Below are positions 1 through 12,091 of a stretch of 64,000 nucleotides of DNA, piece by piece. The position numbers were made by a program, and so were the translations under genes. Numbering within the stretch: the stretch's first letter is position 1; each line of letters opens with the position of its first letter. The notes below the pieces were generated by a model. It ran no database searches, was not told where the DNA came from, and saw only the letters and a program-made list of their open reading frames with translations. The DNA lies in the NCBI GenBank assembly GCA_964058845.1, contig CAXKVR010000273.1, forward strand, positions 166,598 through 230,597, written 5' to 3'. Origin of the DNA: Carex sylvatica. Its lineage: Eukaryota > Streptophyta > Magnoliopsida > Poales > Cyperaceae.

Positions 1-449
1 GATGAAAGAGCAGGCTGACGGAATTCAGACCAAATTCAATTCAATGTCAGTCGCAACTGTTCGATATGCATTCGCACAATTTTTTTTTTGAGATATGTAC
101 AGATCAATTAACGGCATTTATAAGAATAAATAATAACATAATCTTATAAGAATAATTTAGTCTCTTAATTAATACCACTCATCTACTTATTTAACTGCTA
201 TCAATCACTAATACTTTAAATTAATCTAATATCGGTTTTAAGTAAAAGGCTCCAATTGGCACAAAATAAAGAAAGGAAGAAAAAACAAGCGAAAAACTAA
301 TCAAGTAGATGGAGACAGAAGTAGAGTAGCAAATGATTTTTTGACGATTGTCTCGCTTTTATTGGATCGGATTCCATCTGTACTTTGAAAAACCGTTCGG
401 GATTGTTCTTTGTTTCTTTGGTTGGCGTCTGTCATCGAATTCATATCAG
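1..449. other. upstream region of the MDAR gene
   Basis: This stretch is AT-rich and has no convincing coding sequence. It should include distal promoter sequence of the MDAR gene that starts at 861. I see no clear TATA box that would fix the transcription start. Short open frames on both strands here have no recognisable protein features. Confidence 0.5.
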
Positions 450-596
450 CTGAGGTAACAGAGCTTTTGAGTTTAGATCGACCGTCCGATCTTCTTTGGC
501 CGTGCATTCCAATTTCCACATTTCCACCTCGAGCAGAATTGGCCCGGATTCTGATCGGACGGTCCGGATTAAAAGTCAAATATTCTGTTACCTTAG
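450..596. repeat. small fold-back element (MITE-like) upstream of MDAR
   Basis: Two arms of about 40 bases pair imperfectly. The left arm begins CTGAGGTAACAGA and runs to GACCGTCCGAT; the right arm runs from ATCGGACGGTCC to TCTGTTACCTTAG. About 60 bases lie between them. The structure looks like a small MITE or an old terminal-inverted-repeat remnant in the promoter or 5' leader of MDAR. No target-site duplication is clear. Confidence 0.6.
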
Positions 597-748
597 AGGG
601 TGCGGACTCTCTCGCTCTCTCTATCTCTCCCCTTCGCGGCCTTTCGCGCCTTAGATAGTCAGTGACCTCTGAACTCGTCGAAACCTAATCAAATCCGCTC
701 TAAAATAATTGAAACTATTGATTGCAGGATTATTTAATCATCGCTTTA

Positions 749-973
749 ATGGCGTCAGGTCAATCTCTCTCTCAAACCCCATCTTCGACTCCGATAAAAA
801 AGCTACAGCGAGTAATTTTGCTTTCGTTTGTTTTGCAAGTGAGCAGCATTTCTCAGGCGAATGGCGAGCTCAATCTCTTCCTCTTATTCCCATTACGCTT
901 TGAAGCACCGAGTTGTAGGCACGCCTCGTATTTCGAGAAGATCTTTTGCTGTTTCCGCCTCCAAGATTTCTAA
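749..973 (+). other. upstream ORF overlapping the MDAR start
   Basis: An ATG at 749, and another at 722 in the same frame, open a frame that runs past the proposed MDAR start at 861 in a different frame and stops at 973. If transcription starts upstream of 722-749, this would be an overlapping uORF able to limit MDAR translation. I tested simple splices that would bring the 749 ATG into the MDAR frame. None works, because a TGA at 840-842 closes the one in-phase option. Its expression is an inference. Confidence 0.3.
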
Positions 974-3900
974 TGAGAATCGCGAGTGAGCTACTTTTTC
1001 TTCTCTCCTTTGTGTTTTTTTTTCTACATTTGCATATGTACACTTATCTAATTGAATATTGTTTCAAACTCTGAAAGTTAGATGATACTCATTTTCCTTG
1101 TCTTTTGTTTTGTATTTAGATATTCTGAAGTAGGGAAAACAAATTAATGGTTAATCCGGAGTTAAGTTCCATACAAAAACTACTAATTTTTTTTTTTTTT
1201 CATAAACTAAAGTAAGGCTTATAATTGCAGATAGTAGTGTCATACTGTACAAAAGTAATGGTTTGGGGGATGTAAGAAATAATAATTGGACATTTATTTT
1301 AATGAAAATTGCAGATTTGTGATTGTTGGCGGAGGAAATGCTGCAGGATATGCGGCTAGAACTTTTGTTGAGCATGGATTGGCCGATGGCCGACTATGCA
1401 TTGTTACTAAAGAGGTCTATTTATCAACTTCCTATTTTACCCTGTAAACTTTAGGTTATGCCGTTCACTTCTCGTCAACAAATGATCAAACTGACCTTGC
1501 TTCTTCACTATATGATATATGAGAAATATGGACGACATCCTCCTTTTCTGTATTTTGAGATTTCTGGAGTATTAAGGAAGATTGCCCAAAAGTTTACTTT
1601 TTCTTGTATCCTTACTTTCCATTTTGTCTCTGTATTTCTTATATCTCCTTTTGTTTTTATCTTTGAAAATGCAGGCTGTTGCACCATATGAGAGACCGGC
1701 ATTAACCAAAGGCTACTTGTTTCCTCTGGATAAGAAACCAGCACGCTTACCTGTGAGAAAATGCTTAAATTTATGCTCTGTTTACCAGTAACATTGATAT
1801 TTATCAGTACCCAAATTAATGAAGGTTCTAAAACTGTTATTAGACCACCAAGTATTTTCTAATCTTAATTTATCTTATCTACTTATTTACAAAGCTGAGT
1901 TGGTACAGGGTTTTCATACATGTGTTGGCTCTGGGGGAGACAGGCAAGACCCAGAATGGTACCAGAAGCATGGTATAGAGGTACATGTCAATGGTTTCTC
2001 TTTATTCATATAAAATCCGTCATGCCAAATAGGTTTTGCTTGTCTTATATTTTTGACATGATATGCATATGTATAAATAAGGTGTTGTATGAAGATCCAG
2101 TAATATCTTTTGATAGCAATACACAAACTGTGGCAACATCATCGGGGAAAACAATCAAATATGGATCTCTAATAATTTCAACTGGTTGTGGTTCTGCGAG
2201 GTACAGTTTTTCTTGTCAAAACTTATTCTTCTCTACAATTTTTTTTCTTTTTTTTCTCAATAATCTGTCTGCTGTTTAGGTTATTAAAGTAAATTCAATT
2301 TCAGGTTTCCAGAGAAAATTGGTGGGAATTTACCAGGTGTTCATTATATACGTGATGTAGCTGATGCTGATTCACTAATTTCTTCATTGGTAATTATTTT
2401 TTAAGCTCCATCCATTAAATAAATTAAATTCCCTCTATTTATTGGTTTTTCTAAAGCTTTTGTTATTGATCACTTTTCTTTTACTTTTCTTAGCAAAAAT
2501 CTAAAAAGGTGGTGATTATTGGTGGAGGTTATATTGGCATGGAAGTGGCTGCTGCTACTACTGGCTGGAACCTTGATACGACTGTAAGTATCAACTATTT
2601 CCTTCACTTTTTTAGGCCTAAAGATGAAAGATGTATTATTTCTCTTAAGTGCCATTTGACTACAAATATTGATTTCTCTATCGCATGTTTCTATTCGCAA
2701 GGCTTTCATTGGTACTTTGATTCACTAATCTATTAAATTGCCCAAATGAGTAAAATGATCCTAGTAATATATATGTTGTTGTGCAAGGCAAATACTGTAT
2801 TGTCCCCAATGATATACATGATAAATTTCCAATATGTAATGTACAAATTTTGTGGTTGTATTGTCCCCAATGATTTAGAGTCTTTGGTTATTAACACTAA
2901 TGTGGTTGTATTGTCTCTAATAATTTGAGTCTTTGGTAACCAGGTAATATTCCCAGAGGACCACATAATGTCAAGGCTCTTTACACCTTCTATTGCGCAT
3001 AGATATGAAGAGCTTTACGAAAGTAAAGGTGTCAAGATCATGAAGGTATTACAATTTTTGCTGCCCTAAGCCTGGTATTGATTGTTACCAAATAACAATA
3101 GAAGCCTTTTTGTTATCAAATTAAGTAGATTCTTAATCTGAACTTCTCTTTTTAAACCAGGGGTCACTTATTGAAAAATTGGAAGCTGGGGCAGATGGAA
3201 GAGTGGCAAATGTGGTACTTAAAAATGGATCTGTGGTGGAAGCTGATACGGTATGGCTTTTAATAGTATCATAAATCTTTTTCTTTTTTGAAAGGCGCAA
3301 GAAAATAAAGGGGTAGAGGGATGACAAGAATAAGATAAACTATCTTTTTGATATTGATAGCCGTTATATTTCCTTATCATACTAGGCAACCTTTTTAACA
3401 ATAATTGATTTTTTCTCTACAAATGTGGAAGTCCTTTTTACTCTGTGTTCTTGACAAACTAAGGTAATGATAATTCTTAATTTTTGTTTGACTATAGGTA
3501 ATTGTGGGCATTGGAGCAAAACCAGCTGTCAGCCCCTTTGAGTCAGTTGGATTGAACACGACTGTCGGTGGAATACAGGTTTGCAGTATAGACATCAAAT
3601 TCTGATTATGTAAATTGATCAGGGATTCCTTTATACCATGTGTAAGAAGTTGATATGAATTTATCATTTGGTTTTTCAGGTTGATTCTTTATTCCGTAGT
3701 AATGTACCTGGCATATTTGCAACTGGTGATGTGGCGGCATTTCCATTGAAGGTACATTGTGCTTTATTATTATTATTTATTATTTTATTCCATAATAGTT
3801 AGGTTTATATTATTAATAACTCGTGTTCTTTTGTTCTGGGAAGATATACAACAGGATGACACGAGTAGAGCATGTTGACCATGCTCGCAAGTCAGCACAG

Positions 3901-4818
3901 CACTGTGTCAAGTCTCTCCTTACTGCCTACACTGAACCGTATGCTTGCTGTTATTTATATAGTTCAGTTTACTTAGTCGTCTTCTTCTTCTTCTTCAAAG
4001 CCTTTATTCCCAAACAAGTTGGGGTAGGCTAGAAATGAAACTCAACCGGAATCAACAACACAAGGACTTCCGAGGAGGTCACCCATCCTAGTACTACTCT
4101 TGCCCAATTCATGAGGGTTTCATTTCCATAAAGAGTCTGTTTTTTTACCGCTGGCTCACCAAGCCTATCACGAACCCTCTTGTTTTTTCAGTTGACTTTG
4201 TGAAAAGAAGTAGGAGTTTTGTATTTGCAAACAAACAGCCTGGACAACAATTACTCTAAAGTATCTTGTTTGCCTGTGGAACTAGACAAATATGGTCTTG
4301 TTTTTATCTTCGCAAATAACCATTGCTTATTTCAATATTCTTCTCTCAACAAGTACCGCTGAATAGGATTAATGAATTAGTGAAATTATCCAACTTATTT
4401 GGAAGAGATTTGATTCAGAGGAAATATAAAAATTTGATAGATTGCTAAATAATGTTCACGAAAAGTAGCTTTTTGTTTGTCAATTTGATATACTAATATT
4501 TTGAGTTATTGTCATAACTCACGATTTATTTACTTTCCTTATATTAATGACTATTATTGATTTCCCGTGATCCAGATATGACTACCTGCCGTATTTCTAC
4601 TCGAGAATATTTGAGTACGAAGGAAGTACCAGGAAAGTATGGTGGCAGTTTTATGGAGATAATGGTAAAATTAAATAATAATCTAATTAGTTGTACATAT
4701 TCCTCTTTACAAAATGGATATTAAAAAACATTGTTGTGATTTGTGCAGTTGGTGAAACAGTAGAGATCGGAAATTTTGATCCGAAGTTAGCTACTTTTTG
4801 GATTGACTCTGGTATTCT

Positions 4819-4865
<47 letters not shown>

Positions 4866-5331
4866 TATTTGGTAGTCAAGTTTGATTTCTTATATATGTT
4901 ATATTGTCCTGCAGATAGTCGATTGAAAGGAGTTTTCCTTGAGAGTGGAACTACTGAGGTATTTACAATATACTTTTTGAATCAAAATTTTGATATTTTC
5001 CAATTATTAAGTCACAACTGCAATAGTATAATAATCTTTTATAAAAGCGAAAGTTGTTTTTGATAAGCTGTTAAATATGTATATCACAATGCAAAATTTA
5101 CTGCTAAGTCTGGTATGGTATTATATCACGCTTAGCATGAATGTGTTTAATTACTTGCTGTTTAGTTTGAGACTTAATGTTAGTTAAATTGTAGTTAATT
5201 TGTTACCATTTTTCCAGGAATTTTCTCTTCTCCCACAACTCGCCAGATCTCAGCCGGTTGTTGATAAAGCCAAGCTTAAAAGTGCATCCAGTGTAGAGGA
5301 TGCTTTGGAGATTGCAAGGAGTTGTCTTTAG
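861..5331 (+). CDS. MDAR: monodehydroascorbate reductase, plastid/mitochondrial type
   Basis: It reduces monodehydroascorbate to ascorbate with NAD(P)H through bound FAD, in the ascorbate-glutathione cycle. Sixteen exons join in frame with GT-AG introns: 861-985, 1315-1414, 1675-1752, 1909-1980, 2082-2200, 2305-2389, 2494-2583, 2944-3045, 3161-3250, 3498-3578, 3680-3751, 3844-3938, 4576-4664, 4749-4811, 4915-4958, 5218-5331, giving 472 residues. The first ~40 residues are rich in Ser and Arg and look like a transit peptide. FAD-binding VIVGGGNAAGYAAR lies at 44-57, the NAD(P)-binding stretch VVIIGGGYIGMEV at 199-211, and the second FAD motif GIFATGDVAAFP at 325-336. The pattern matches Arabidopsis MDAR6-type proteins and is slightly shorter. 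ATG 861 is chosen because TGA at 840 is in the same frame upstream. All exons are open, so the gene looks functional. Dual plastid and mitochondrial targeting is known for the family and is inferred here. Confidence 0.95.
3981..4177 (-). mobile_element. SINE-like insertion with 5S rRNA-derived block, in MDAR intron 12
   Basis: On the minus strand, 4108 to 4054 reads closely like the 3' half of plant 5S rRNA (GTAGTACTAGGATGGGTGAC, then CTCC and GGAAGTCCT). It is followed by CTACCCCAACTTGTTTGGGA, then AATAAAGGCTTTG and a GAA/GAAG repeat tail at 3981-3996. A small GCTTTG hairpin before a trinucleotide tail is typical of the 3' end of plant Au-like SINEs. The upstream limit near 4177 is approximate. 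It lies inside an MDAR intron on the opposite strand and does not touch exons. Confidence 0.55.
4817..4865. repeat. compound CT/CA microsatellite in MDAR intron 14
   Basis: A (TC)n run passes directly into an (AC)n run, starting five bases after the 5' splice site at 4812. It should be length-polymorphic. Confidence 0.95.
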
Positions 5332-5397
5332 ATAATTCCTTATTTATTACTTTGTTGTTGATAAAATGCAGGGTTATCTTTTGCATAGCACCAAGCT

Positions 5398-5490
5398 AAT
5401 AAAATGCAAATATTCTCTGTACAGTGGTTGCAGAGAATTCTTTTTGTTTCCTAGCATAAAGATTGCGAATATATAGAGCTGTTCAATAAA
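5398..5490 (+). terminator. polyadenylation signals of MDAR
   Basis: AATAAA occurs at 5398-5403 and 5485-5490, about 70 and 155 bases after the MDAR stop at 5331. Either could direct 3' end formation. Confidence 0.5.
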
Positions 5491-6031
5491 GGGTCTTTAT
5501 TTTCCATGTTTCTTCTTCTTCTACATTTAGGTCCTTCCGAGCTACCTTATTTAAAATTCCATTTTTCTTTTTATCTGCTTGTAAAATTAGAATTCCATAT
5601 CGGAAAGTGCAAGGCCTTTTCCGCTTACCAATTTGCTGACTGATATGTTCAATGTGCTCATAATAAGCCTGGCTTTATGTCTTAAACTCTTAGTTGACTG
5701 ATCTGTATTAAAATTTTAGAAGAAAGATTAAAGAGCGCTAAGCCGTTTTATGGTTGGAATGGTAGAAACGAGAAGAGAAGATCGAGAGAATCTTTGAAAA
5801 AAATTGAAGCATTGGACCACTTTTTTCAAAACTACTGATTTGCCAAACATTTGTCTTGGTTAATGCAGTTTAACTGGAGTACAAATGCCCTTCGATCGAA
5901 CTTGTGACTGCCTCAATGTAAGGGTCTTCAGTCTTCACAATATTGCCTTGCATGAGTGATAAATATTTTGAAATATATATATATATTTTTTAGAATTTTT
6001 TTGAAATATATATATATAGAGAGAGAGAGAT
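5491..6031. other. intergenic, no gene seen
   Basis: AT-rich spacer between the MDAR 3' end and the MITE cluster. No coding features are visible. The last ~60 bases are TA and GA simple repeats into which the first hairpin element appears to have inserted. Confidence 0.6.
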
Positions 6032-6437
6032 TAATATGCTTTCGGTAGCATATGGGCCGAAGTGCTACCGGTTCAAATTTGAAATTTTAAAATTCAAAAA
6101 GTCGATTTGAACCGTTCATCTTGTTCTCCATATTAATATGTGTTTGGAGACCAAATTTTACATTTTTATGAATTTTTTTACTATTTATTAAGCCATTTTG
6201 AAAATTGCTAATCCAACGGTGGCTTAACAAAACAGTAAAATCAGAAGCCACCGTTGGACCAGTGATTTTCAAAGTGGCTTAATAAATAGTAAAAAAATTC
6301 AGAAAAATGTAAAATTTGGTCTCCAAGCACATATTAATATGGAGAACAAGATAAACAGTTCAGATCAATTTTTTGGATTTTGAAATTTCAAATTTGGACC
6401 GGTAGCACTTCGGCCCATATGCTACCGAAAGCATATT

Positions 6438-6438
<1 letters not shown>
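6032..6438. mobile_element. hairpin MITE, core type A
   Basis: The ~407 bases fold back over almost their full length. The left end is TAATATGCTTTCGGTAGCAT and the right end is its reverse complement, ending at 6438. Inside is the shared core: GAACCGTTCATCTTG, ATTAATATG, GAGACCAAATTTTA, then TTTACTATTTATTAAGCC and its mirror image. It sits in TA/GA simple repeat, consistent with insertion at TA. There is no coding capacity. Confidence 0.85.
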
Positions 6439-6480
<42 letters not shown>

Positions 6481-6481
6481 A

Positions 6482-6903
6482 TAGGCTAATAAACAATTGA
6501 TTGTTCCTAGCCTCCCATCCAATGAAATTGTTTTCTAATTTTTAAAGTCCAAATGATCGATCCAAACCATTAGATGTGATCTCCATATTCATATTAAAAT
6601 ATGCTAGGAGACCAAATTTTAAATTTTTTGAAATTTGTTTACTATTTATTAAGCCACTTTGAAAATCGCTGATCCAACGGTAACTTCTGATTTTACTGTT
6701 TGGTTAAACCATCGTTGGATCAGCGATTTTCAAAGTGGCTTAATAAATAATAAAAAAATTCCAAAAAATGTAAAATTTGGTCTCCTAGTACATTTTAATA
6801 TGGAGATCACATCTAACAGTTTGGATCGATCATTTGAACTTTAAAAATTGAAAAACGACTTAGTTGTACGGGAGGCTAGGAACAATCGATTGTTTATTAG
6901 CCT
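6482..6903. mobile_element. hairpin MITE, core type A, second terminus type
   Basis: The ends are TAGGCTAATAAACAATTG and its inverse, followed inward by TTCCTAGCCTCCC. The core matches the neighbouring elements (GAGACCAAATTTTA, TTTACTATTTATTAAGCC, then ATCCAACGGT and its mirror). It is one of a run of four to five back-to-back hairpin elements. Confidence 0.85.
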
Positions 6904-6961
6904 CCCTCTCTCTCTCTCCCTCTCTCCCTCTCTCTCTCTATCTATATATATATATATATAT

Positions 6962-7383
6962 AGGTTGGCTACTATGCTTATATAAGCATATCCCTATATA
7001 TGCTTGTAACTCATTTTTGTGTTTTCAATGTCCAAATGGTCGATCTGAACCGTTAGATGTGATCTATATATTGAAATGTGCTTGGAGACCAAATTTTACA
7101 TTTTTCTGAATTTGTTTACTATTTATTAAGCCAATTTGAAAATTTCTGATCCAACGGTGGCTTCTGATTTTACTGTTTTGTTAAGCCACCGTTGGATCAG
7201 CGATTTTCAAAGTGACTTAATAAATAGTAAAAAAATTCAGAAAAATATAAAATTTGGTCTCCAAGAACATATTAATATGGAGAACAATATGAACGGTTCC
7301 GATCGACCATTTGGACATTGAAAACACAAAAATAAGTTATAAGTATATGTGGGGATATGCTTATATAAGCATAGTAGCCAACC
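6962..7383. mobile_element. hairpin MITE, core type A, AGGTTGGCTACTATG termini
   Basis: The ends read AGGTTGGCTACTATGCTTAT and its inverse, flanked by TATATA on both sides. The type A core is inside. The same element type recurs at 41118-41541. Confidence 0.85.
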
Positions 7384-7402
7384 TCTATATATATATATAT
7401 AT

Positions 7403-7780
7403 AAGAGATCAAGTTACAATATTTTTTGAGTTACAACAAGTTACAACAAGCATTTTCTACATTTTCAAAGTCCAAATTGTCGATCCAAACCGTTAGATGT
7501 GATCTCTATAATAAAATGTGCTTGGAGATCAAATTTATATTTTTTGAAATTTTTTTACTATTTATTAAGATGGGTACAAAAACTAGTCAAATTCAGACCA
7601 TTGAATTTTATACCCATCTTAATAAATAGTAAAAAAATTCCAAAAAATGTAAAATTTGGTCTCCAAGCACATTTTATTGTGGAGATCACATCGAACGGTT
7701 TGGATCGATGATTTGGACTTTAAAAATGTAGAAAATGCTTGTTGTAACTCAAAAAATGTTGTAACTTGATCCCTCCTCAT
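7403..7780. mobile_element. hairpin MITE, GATCAAGTTAC / TGAGGAGG type
   Basis: The left end reads GAGATCAAGTTACAA and the right end TTGTAACTTGATCCCTCC. Full-length inverted arms meet around a short spacer that contains GATGGGTACAAAA and its mirror. TATATA lies on both sides. Sister copies are at 19466-19859 and 20274-20655. Confidence 0.85.
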
Positions 7781-7792
7781 ATATATATATAT

Positions 7793-8199
7793 AGTACGGC
7801 TAACGCGTTTCTACTAGTATATCAACAATATGCTTCCGGCCTCTAAAATCTATTGAATTGAGTTCAAATAAAAAATCCGAACCGTTCAAACCAATTTTCT
7901 TAACGAGAGCTTTGTTTCCATATTAAAAAATTTAAGTTTCAAATTTATTTACTATCAAGTCAAGTGGTCAAAAAATGATCAAAATAGTGCATTAAAATGC
8001 ACACAAAATCCTTCATAATTTGACCGCTTGACTTGATAGTAAATAAATTTGAAATATAATTTTTTTTTACATGAAAACGAAGCTCTCGTTAAAGACATTA
8101 GTTTGAACGGTTTAGATTTGTCATTTGAAGCCGATTCGATAGATTTTGAAGGCCGGAAGCATATTGTTGATATACTAGAGGAAGCGCGTTAGCCGTACT
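7793..8199. mobile_element. hairpin MITE, core type B, AGTACGGCTAACGCG termini
   Basis: The ends are AGTACGGCTAACGCG and its inverse CGCGTTAGCCGTACT, flanked by TATATA. The core (GAACCGTTCAAACC, TTTACTATCAAGTCAAG, GGTCAAAAAATG) differs from the type A core but has the same full-length hairpin layout. Confidence 0.85.
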
Positions 8200-8210
8200 C
8201 TATATATATG

Positions 8211-8355
8211 AGTACGGCTAACGCGCTTCCACTAGTATATCAACAATATGCTTCTGGTCTCTAAAATTTATTGAATCGGATTCAAATGAAAAATTCGAAC
8301 TGTTTAAACTAATCTTATTAACGAAAGCTTTGTTTTCATATTAAAAAATTTAAGT
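8211..8355. mobile_element. truncated copy of the type B hairpin MITE
   Basis: It repeats the left arm of the adjacent element (AGTACGGCTAACGCGCTTCC, then TAGTATATCAACAATATGCT) and stops near 8355 without a right arm. It begins one TATATATATG tract after the complete copy, so it is probably a partial tandem copy. Confidence 0.75.
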
Positions 8356-10043
8356 TCTACTTATGTTTCTGAAAACAATAGTAATATGTCAACGAGTTAT
8401 GGCTTTATGATCTGTTCTAGTCCACATCTAGGCCTTTGACCATAATATATATTGTTATAAGTGTGAAAGAGCTAATACTTTCGTTTTATTTAGAGAATAA
8501 ATTTTATATTTATTAATAAATTCAGTGTTATTAAAAAATAAGCGGTTGAATTATTGATCCGGTCAATAAACTATTGGCCCGGAATATTACTGGGTTGATG
8601 TTCGGTCCAGTTTTGATAACATTGGTTATAACAGTATTAATTAGATGACGCAAGAAATTATTATTTCGGAACATGAGGCCGAAATTTGAACCAAAATTTT
8701 CTTTTCCTTTTTTTGGGTATGCTGAAAAGAAATTTGAAACAGATCCCGTAGGATTTTATGAGTATTTTTCAACAGAAAATAAATTAATAAAAAAAGGTTC
8801 CGTCTATATAATGCTAATACTGTGCGTTTTTTTTTCTTTTTTTCATTCAGAATTTAATACTGTATTGTGACAGGTCAGATGACTACCTATGATTCCGTAA
8901 TCTAATCATCAAGATATATTTTTAAAAGACATTGATCAGTAAGGAATCTCTCCTCTTAAAACTATTTCCATTGATCCAATGTATCAGACTTTTGTAAAAG
9001 GAAGTTTGCTTAATTGCTGCACACTAACCATAAATTAACATGTTACATGTACACGATGAACTTTAATTTCATGGACAGATAAAGTCATTTTCATAGTTGC
9101 TGTTGTTGCAGCCAGGGCAATTTTTTTGCATTGACAAACCTAAATTATGCAAAATTAAACCTAACACCATATCCACCAAAAAAAACGAAAGATTTGACAA
9201 ACATAGACAAGTGGGGTCCCATATCAGAATAATTCCAATATCTAAATCTTCTGAATCACGAATGCCATCCTTACCTTTTTAGAATTGGAAGAGAAAAAAC
9301 ACTATTAAGTAAATCAAGAAAATAAATTACAGATTTCATTGATAAACACAAAAATTAAACAACTAAAAATTAATAGAGAAGATGTCAAGTACTGTAACTG
9401 TTGATGTCACAATTGTCTTACACGCCGTCACGCCGATATTAAGAAACTTAGAAAGTAGAACCAAATGACAAATTCAAGCGATTTATATATCTTAATCTTT
9501 CCCTCGGGCGATAAAAGTATGAGAATTTTGTAAACAAGTTCATTTTGTATTAAGATATCAGATATGAATAAACTATTTTTATCTATAAAAATAGATTAGT
9601 AATATTAATTTTAGCACTTTTTAAGTTTAATAATCATGTAAGTTTATTGAGAAAGATTATTCAAAGCTATTATCGCCGATTGTTCAAAGCTACTTAATTT
9701 AATCCACTTAAGCAGTTCTTTTCCATTCAATACTTCGATCAAACTGCTTCCTTTCGGGTAGATTTTAGTTGCCAGACCAATTTTAGATATGAACTTGAGC
9801 GCCTTCATCTGATTTCACATTTCCAGCACCGCAGAAATGGTTGCCAACCAACCAAACACACACATGCTACTGCACAGCAAACAACATGAGAAAGGCAACC
9901 AACCAAACTAAAAAGAGAAAAAGAAAAGAAAAAAAAAACCTCATTAACTTTTGCTACTTTTACAAACACAAACAAACCAATAATTCAAAAAAGAAAATAC
10001 AACTCTACTACTCTAAACACATAGCAAAAGTACCATTCTACCC
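8356..10043. other. intergenic between MITE cluster and IQD 3' end
   Basis: AT-rich sequence with no recognisable gene. The segment just below 10044 is probably the 3' UTR of the minus-strand IQD gene. No mobile-element ends are clear. Confidence 0.55.
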
Positions 10044-12059
10044 TCACCGAAGCCACCGCCTAAGGTCAGTAGTAGAAGAAGGCGAAATCTCTCCACCAAG
10101 GCTCTCATTACATGAAGAAACATTTGACCTAAGTTCCGGCACATATCGGCCGGCGACGCTTTTGAAGCTTGGACTTCTTAAGTTTTGTGAATAGCCATAA
10201 GGGTCAAGTGGGACCGGAAACGAGAGCCTCTTCTTAGCTGAACCAGTGGCCCCACTTTTCTCTCGCTCGGGTGTTGAAGGGCGTTGCCTTGGTGCACTCT
10301 GCGACCTTAGCCTGGCTTTAGCCGACTCTGTCGCCGCCATGTAATTCGGCAGGTTGTGGACCCCACCGGCCACATTAGTGCATCTTGGGCTTGCAGATCG
10401 CACCTGTGATGCCCCACAATTCAAGGTCAAAAATGTAATTTTAGCTAGATAGACAATAGCCAATTACGAATGGTACAAAACAGAATTTATGTAGATAGGG
10501 TTCTTGCCATGTGTTTAAATTGTTTTCGTTCAGACTTTTGTAGAGAAGTAGGGTCTTAGATAAATACAAAATAAGACAGGATAATTTATCACACTGTTAT
10601 AGCCACCATTCATTGTTGGGTTGAACAGCTTATTAAATCATCAAGAACAAAACTCCAAACTCTGTTACCTGCACCGGTGGCCGTGCTTTCGAAGGGGACG
10701 GTGTGACCGGGGACCGCTGATGGAGGGGTGACTGAGGAGGGTGGTACAAGTTTTGCTGTGCCTGGACTTGCTGTAAATGACTATGCGACCTTCTCGGTGT
10801 AGAATAAGAGAAAGGCCGTGCTGTGTCAATCTCAACTGTCTTTACTGGGTCCCGATGGTCAATGGAGGCCCTTGCTCTGCTACTCATCCGGTTGTCAAAT
10901 GAGGATCTCGACGCAATCCAACGGTCCATCCAACGTGGCTGATTCGGCTCAGATGTAGATATAGCTTCAGAATCTGTTTCTTCCTCCATTGAAGCCGATG
11001 GGTTCTTCCAGATCTGCAAAACATGTCCAAATTTAAGGATTTATGAGCTTTCTTCATTCAATGAAAAAAATTGGTCAAATTTATTTACTTTGAAAGTAAA
11101 GAATGAAAAATACCTGATTAGAGAATGCATGAGAGAGTGATTTTTCTCGCTTCAATGCAGCCTCTTTTCTTGTCTGAAGTAGCGCTTGAATATCTTCTAT
11201 TGTGCGCGGCCGTTCATCCCAGTCATCGGCCACAGTACTCCCATCTCTTGACTGATCCTTTACAAAATAAAATGAATCCAGTTTATTCATATTTTCTAAA
11301 AGTAATGGGACAAGCATAAATCTTTGTTTATAACAAGCATAGAATACTTGTTATAAAACCTTGTCTATCAATAGTAGTCGCTTATTAAATGACTGTTTTG
11401 TGTTGTTCCAAAAATATTGATCAGGCAAATAACATCTGCACTGCAGCTGGTAACTATTCATACCATGGAACGACGCTCAGCATAGACTTGAAGATATTTG
11501 GAGTCCCAAAAAGAGTTGTCAGTGTCACAACTGTAAGTTGACTTGCCACTACAACAGCCAACCGTCTCTTGCGAGAGTCTGATGCGTTGGTCCCGCACCC
11601 GAGCCTGAACTCTCACCAGGGCTTGCATGCACCTAAGAGTCATGTTTGCTTGCTTTCGTACATTGTGACCTCTGACCAAGGCTTGTAGCTTCACCAACCC
11701 TTTGAGCGCTTTTAGTGCTCTTCTTGCCTGATAATAAATAAGCACATTAAATGAAAACATTTTTGGTACATGATTTTGTTTAATTTAAGACCCAATAGTC
11801 TCATTTCAAACAAGGTTTCATTGAATCCTTAACTGACTCCTTGTATCAAATACTCAAACATTTCATATAATTTTTTTTTTCATTCAATCAAGTTAATTTC
11901 CAACTTTTCTTACACTACTTTAAGAACAGAAATTTTAAATTAAACAATGAGTTGTTTTATAAAGAATAGTTGGTTGTCCTAAATTTTTTTTTTTGCTTTC
12001 CTGACAGCCCGTGGGCCTCCTAAAATTGCTAGAAGAGAGAAAATAATTGCTTTGCCAAG

Positions 12060-12091
<32 letters not shown>

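Noticed and set aside
749..811. Candidate first MDAR exon starting MASGQSLSQTPSS
   Set aside because: No GT-AG splice from it reaches the MDAR frame without a stop; the one in-phase acceptor is followed directly by TGA.
4054..4108. Functional 5S rRNA gene
   Set aside because: Only the 3' half is present, with changes, inside a SINE-like context and an MDAR intron; the internal promoter region is missing.
6087..7711. Several similar ~61-70 codon frames containing DPTVASDFTV and HRWISDFQS
   Set aside because: They recur only within the hairpin MITE cores on either strand. The inverted repeat produces the frame; there is no promoter or independent coding signal.
9841..10194. 117-codon plus-strand frame
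   Set aside because: Antisense to the last exon and 3' region of IQD; low-complexity Lys/Asn start.
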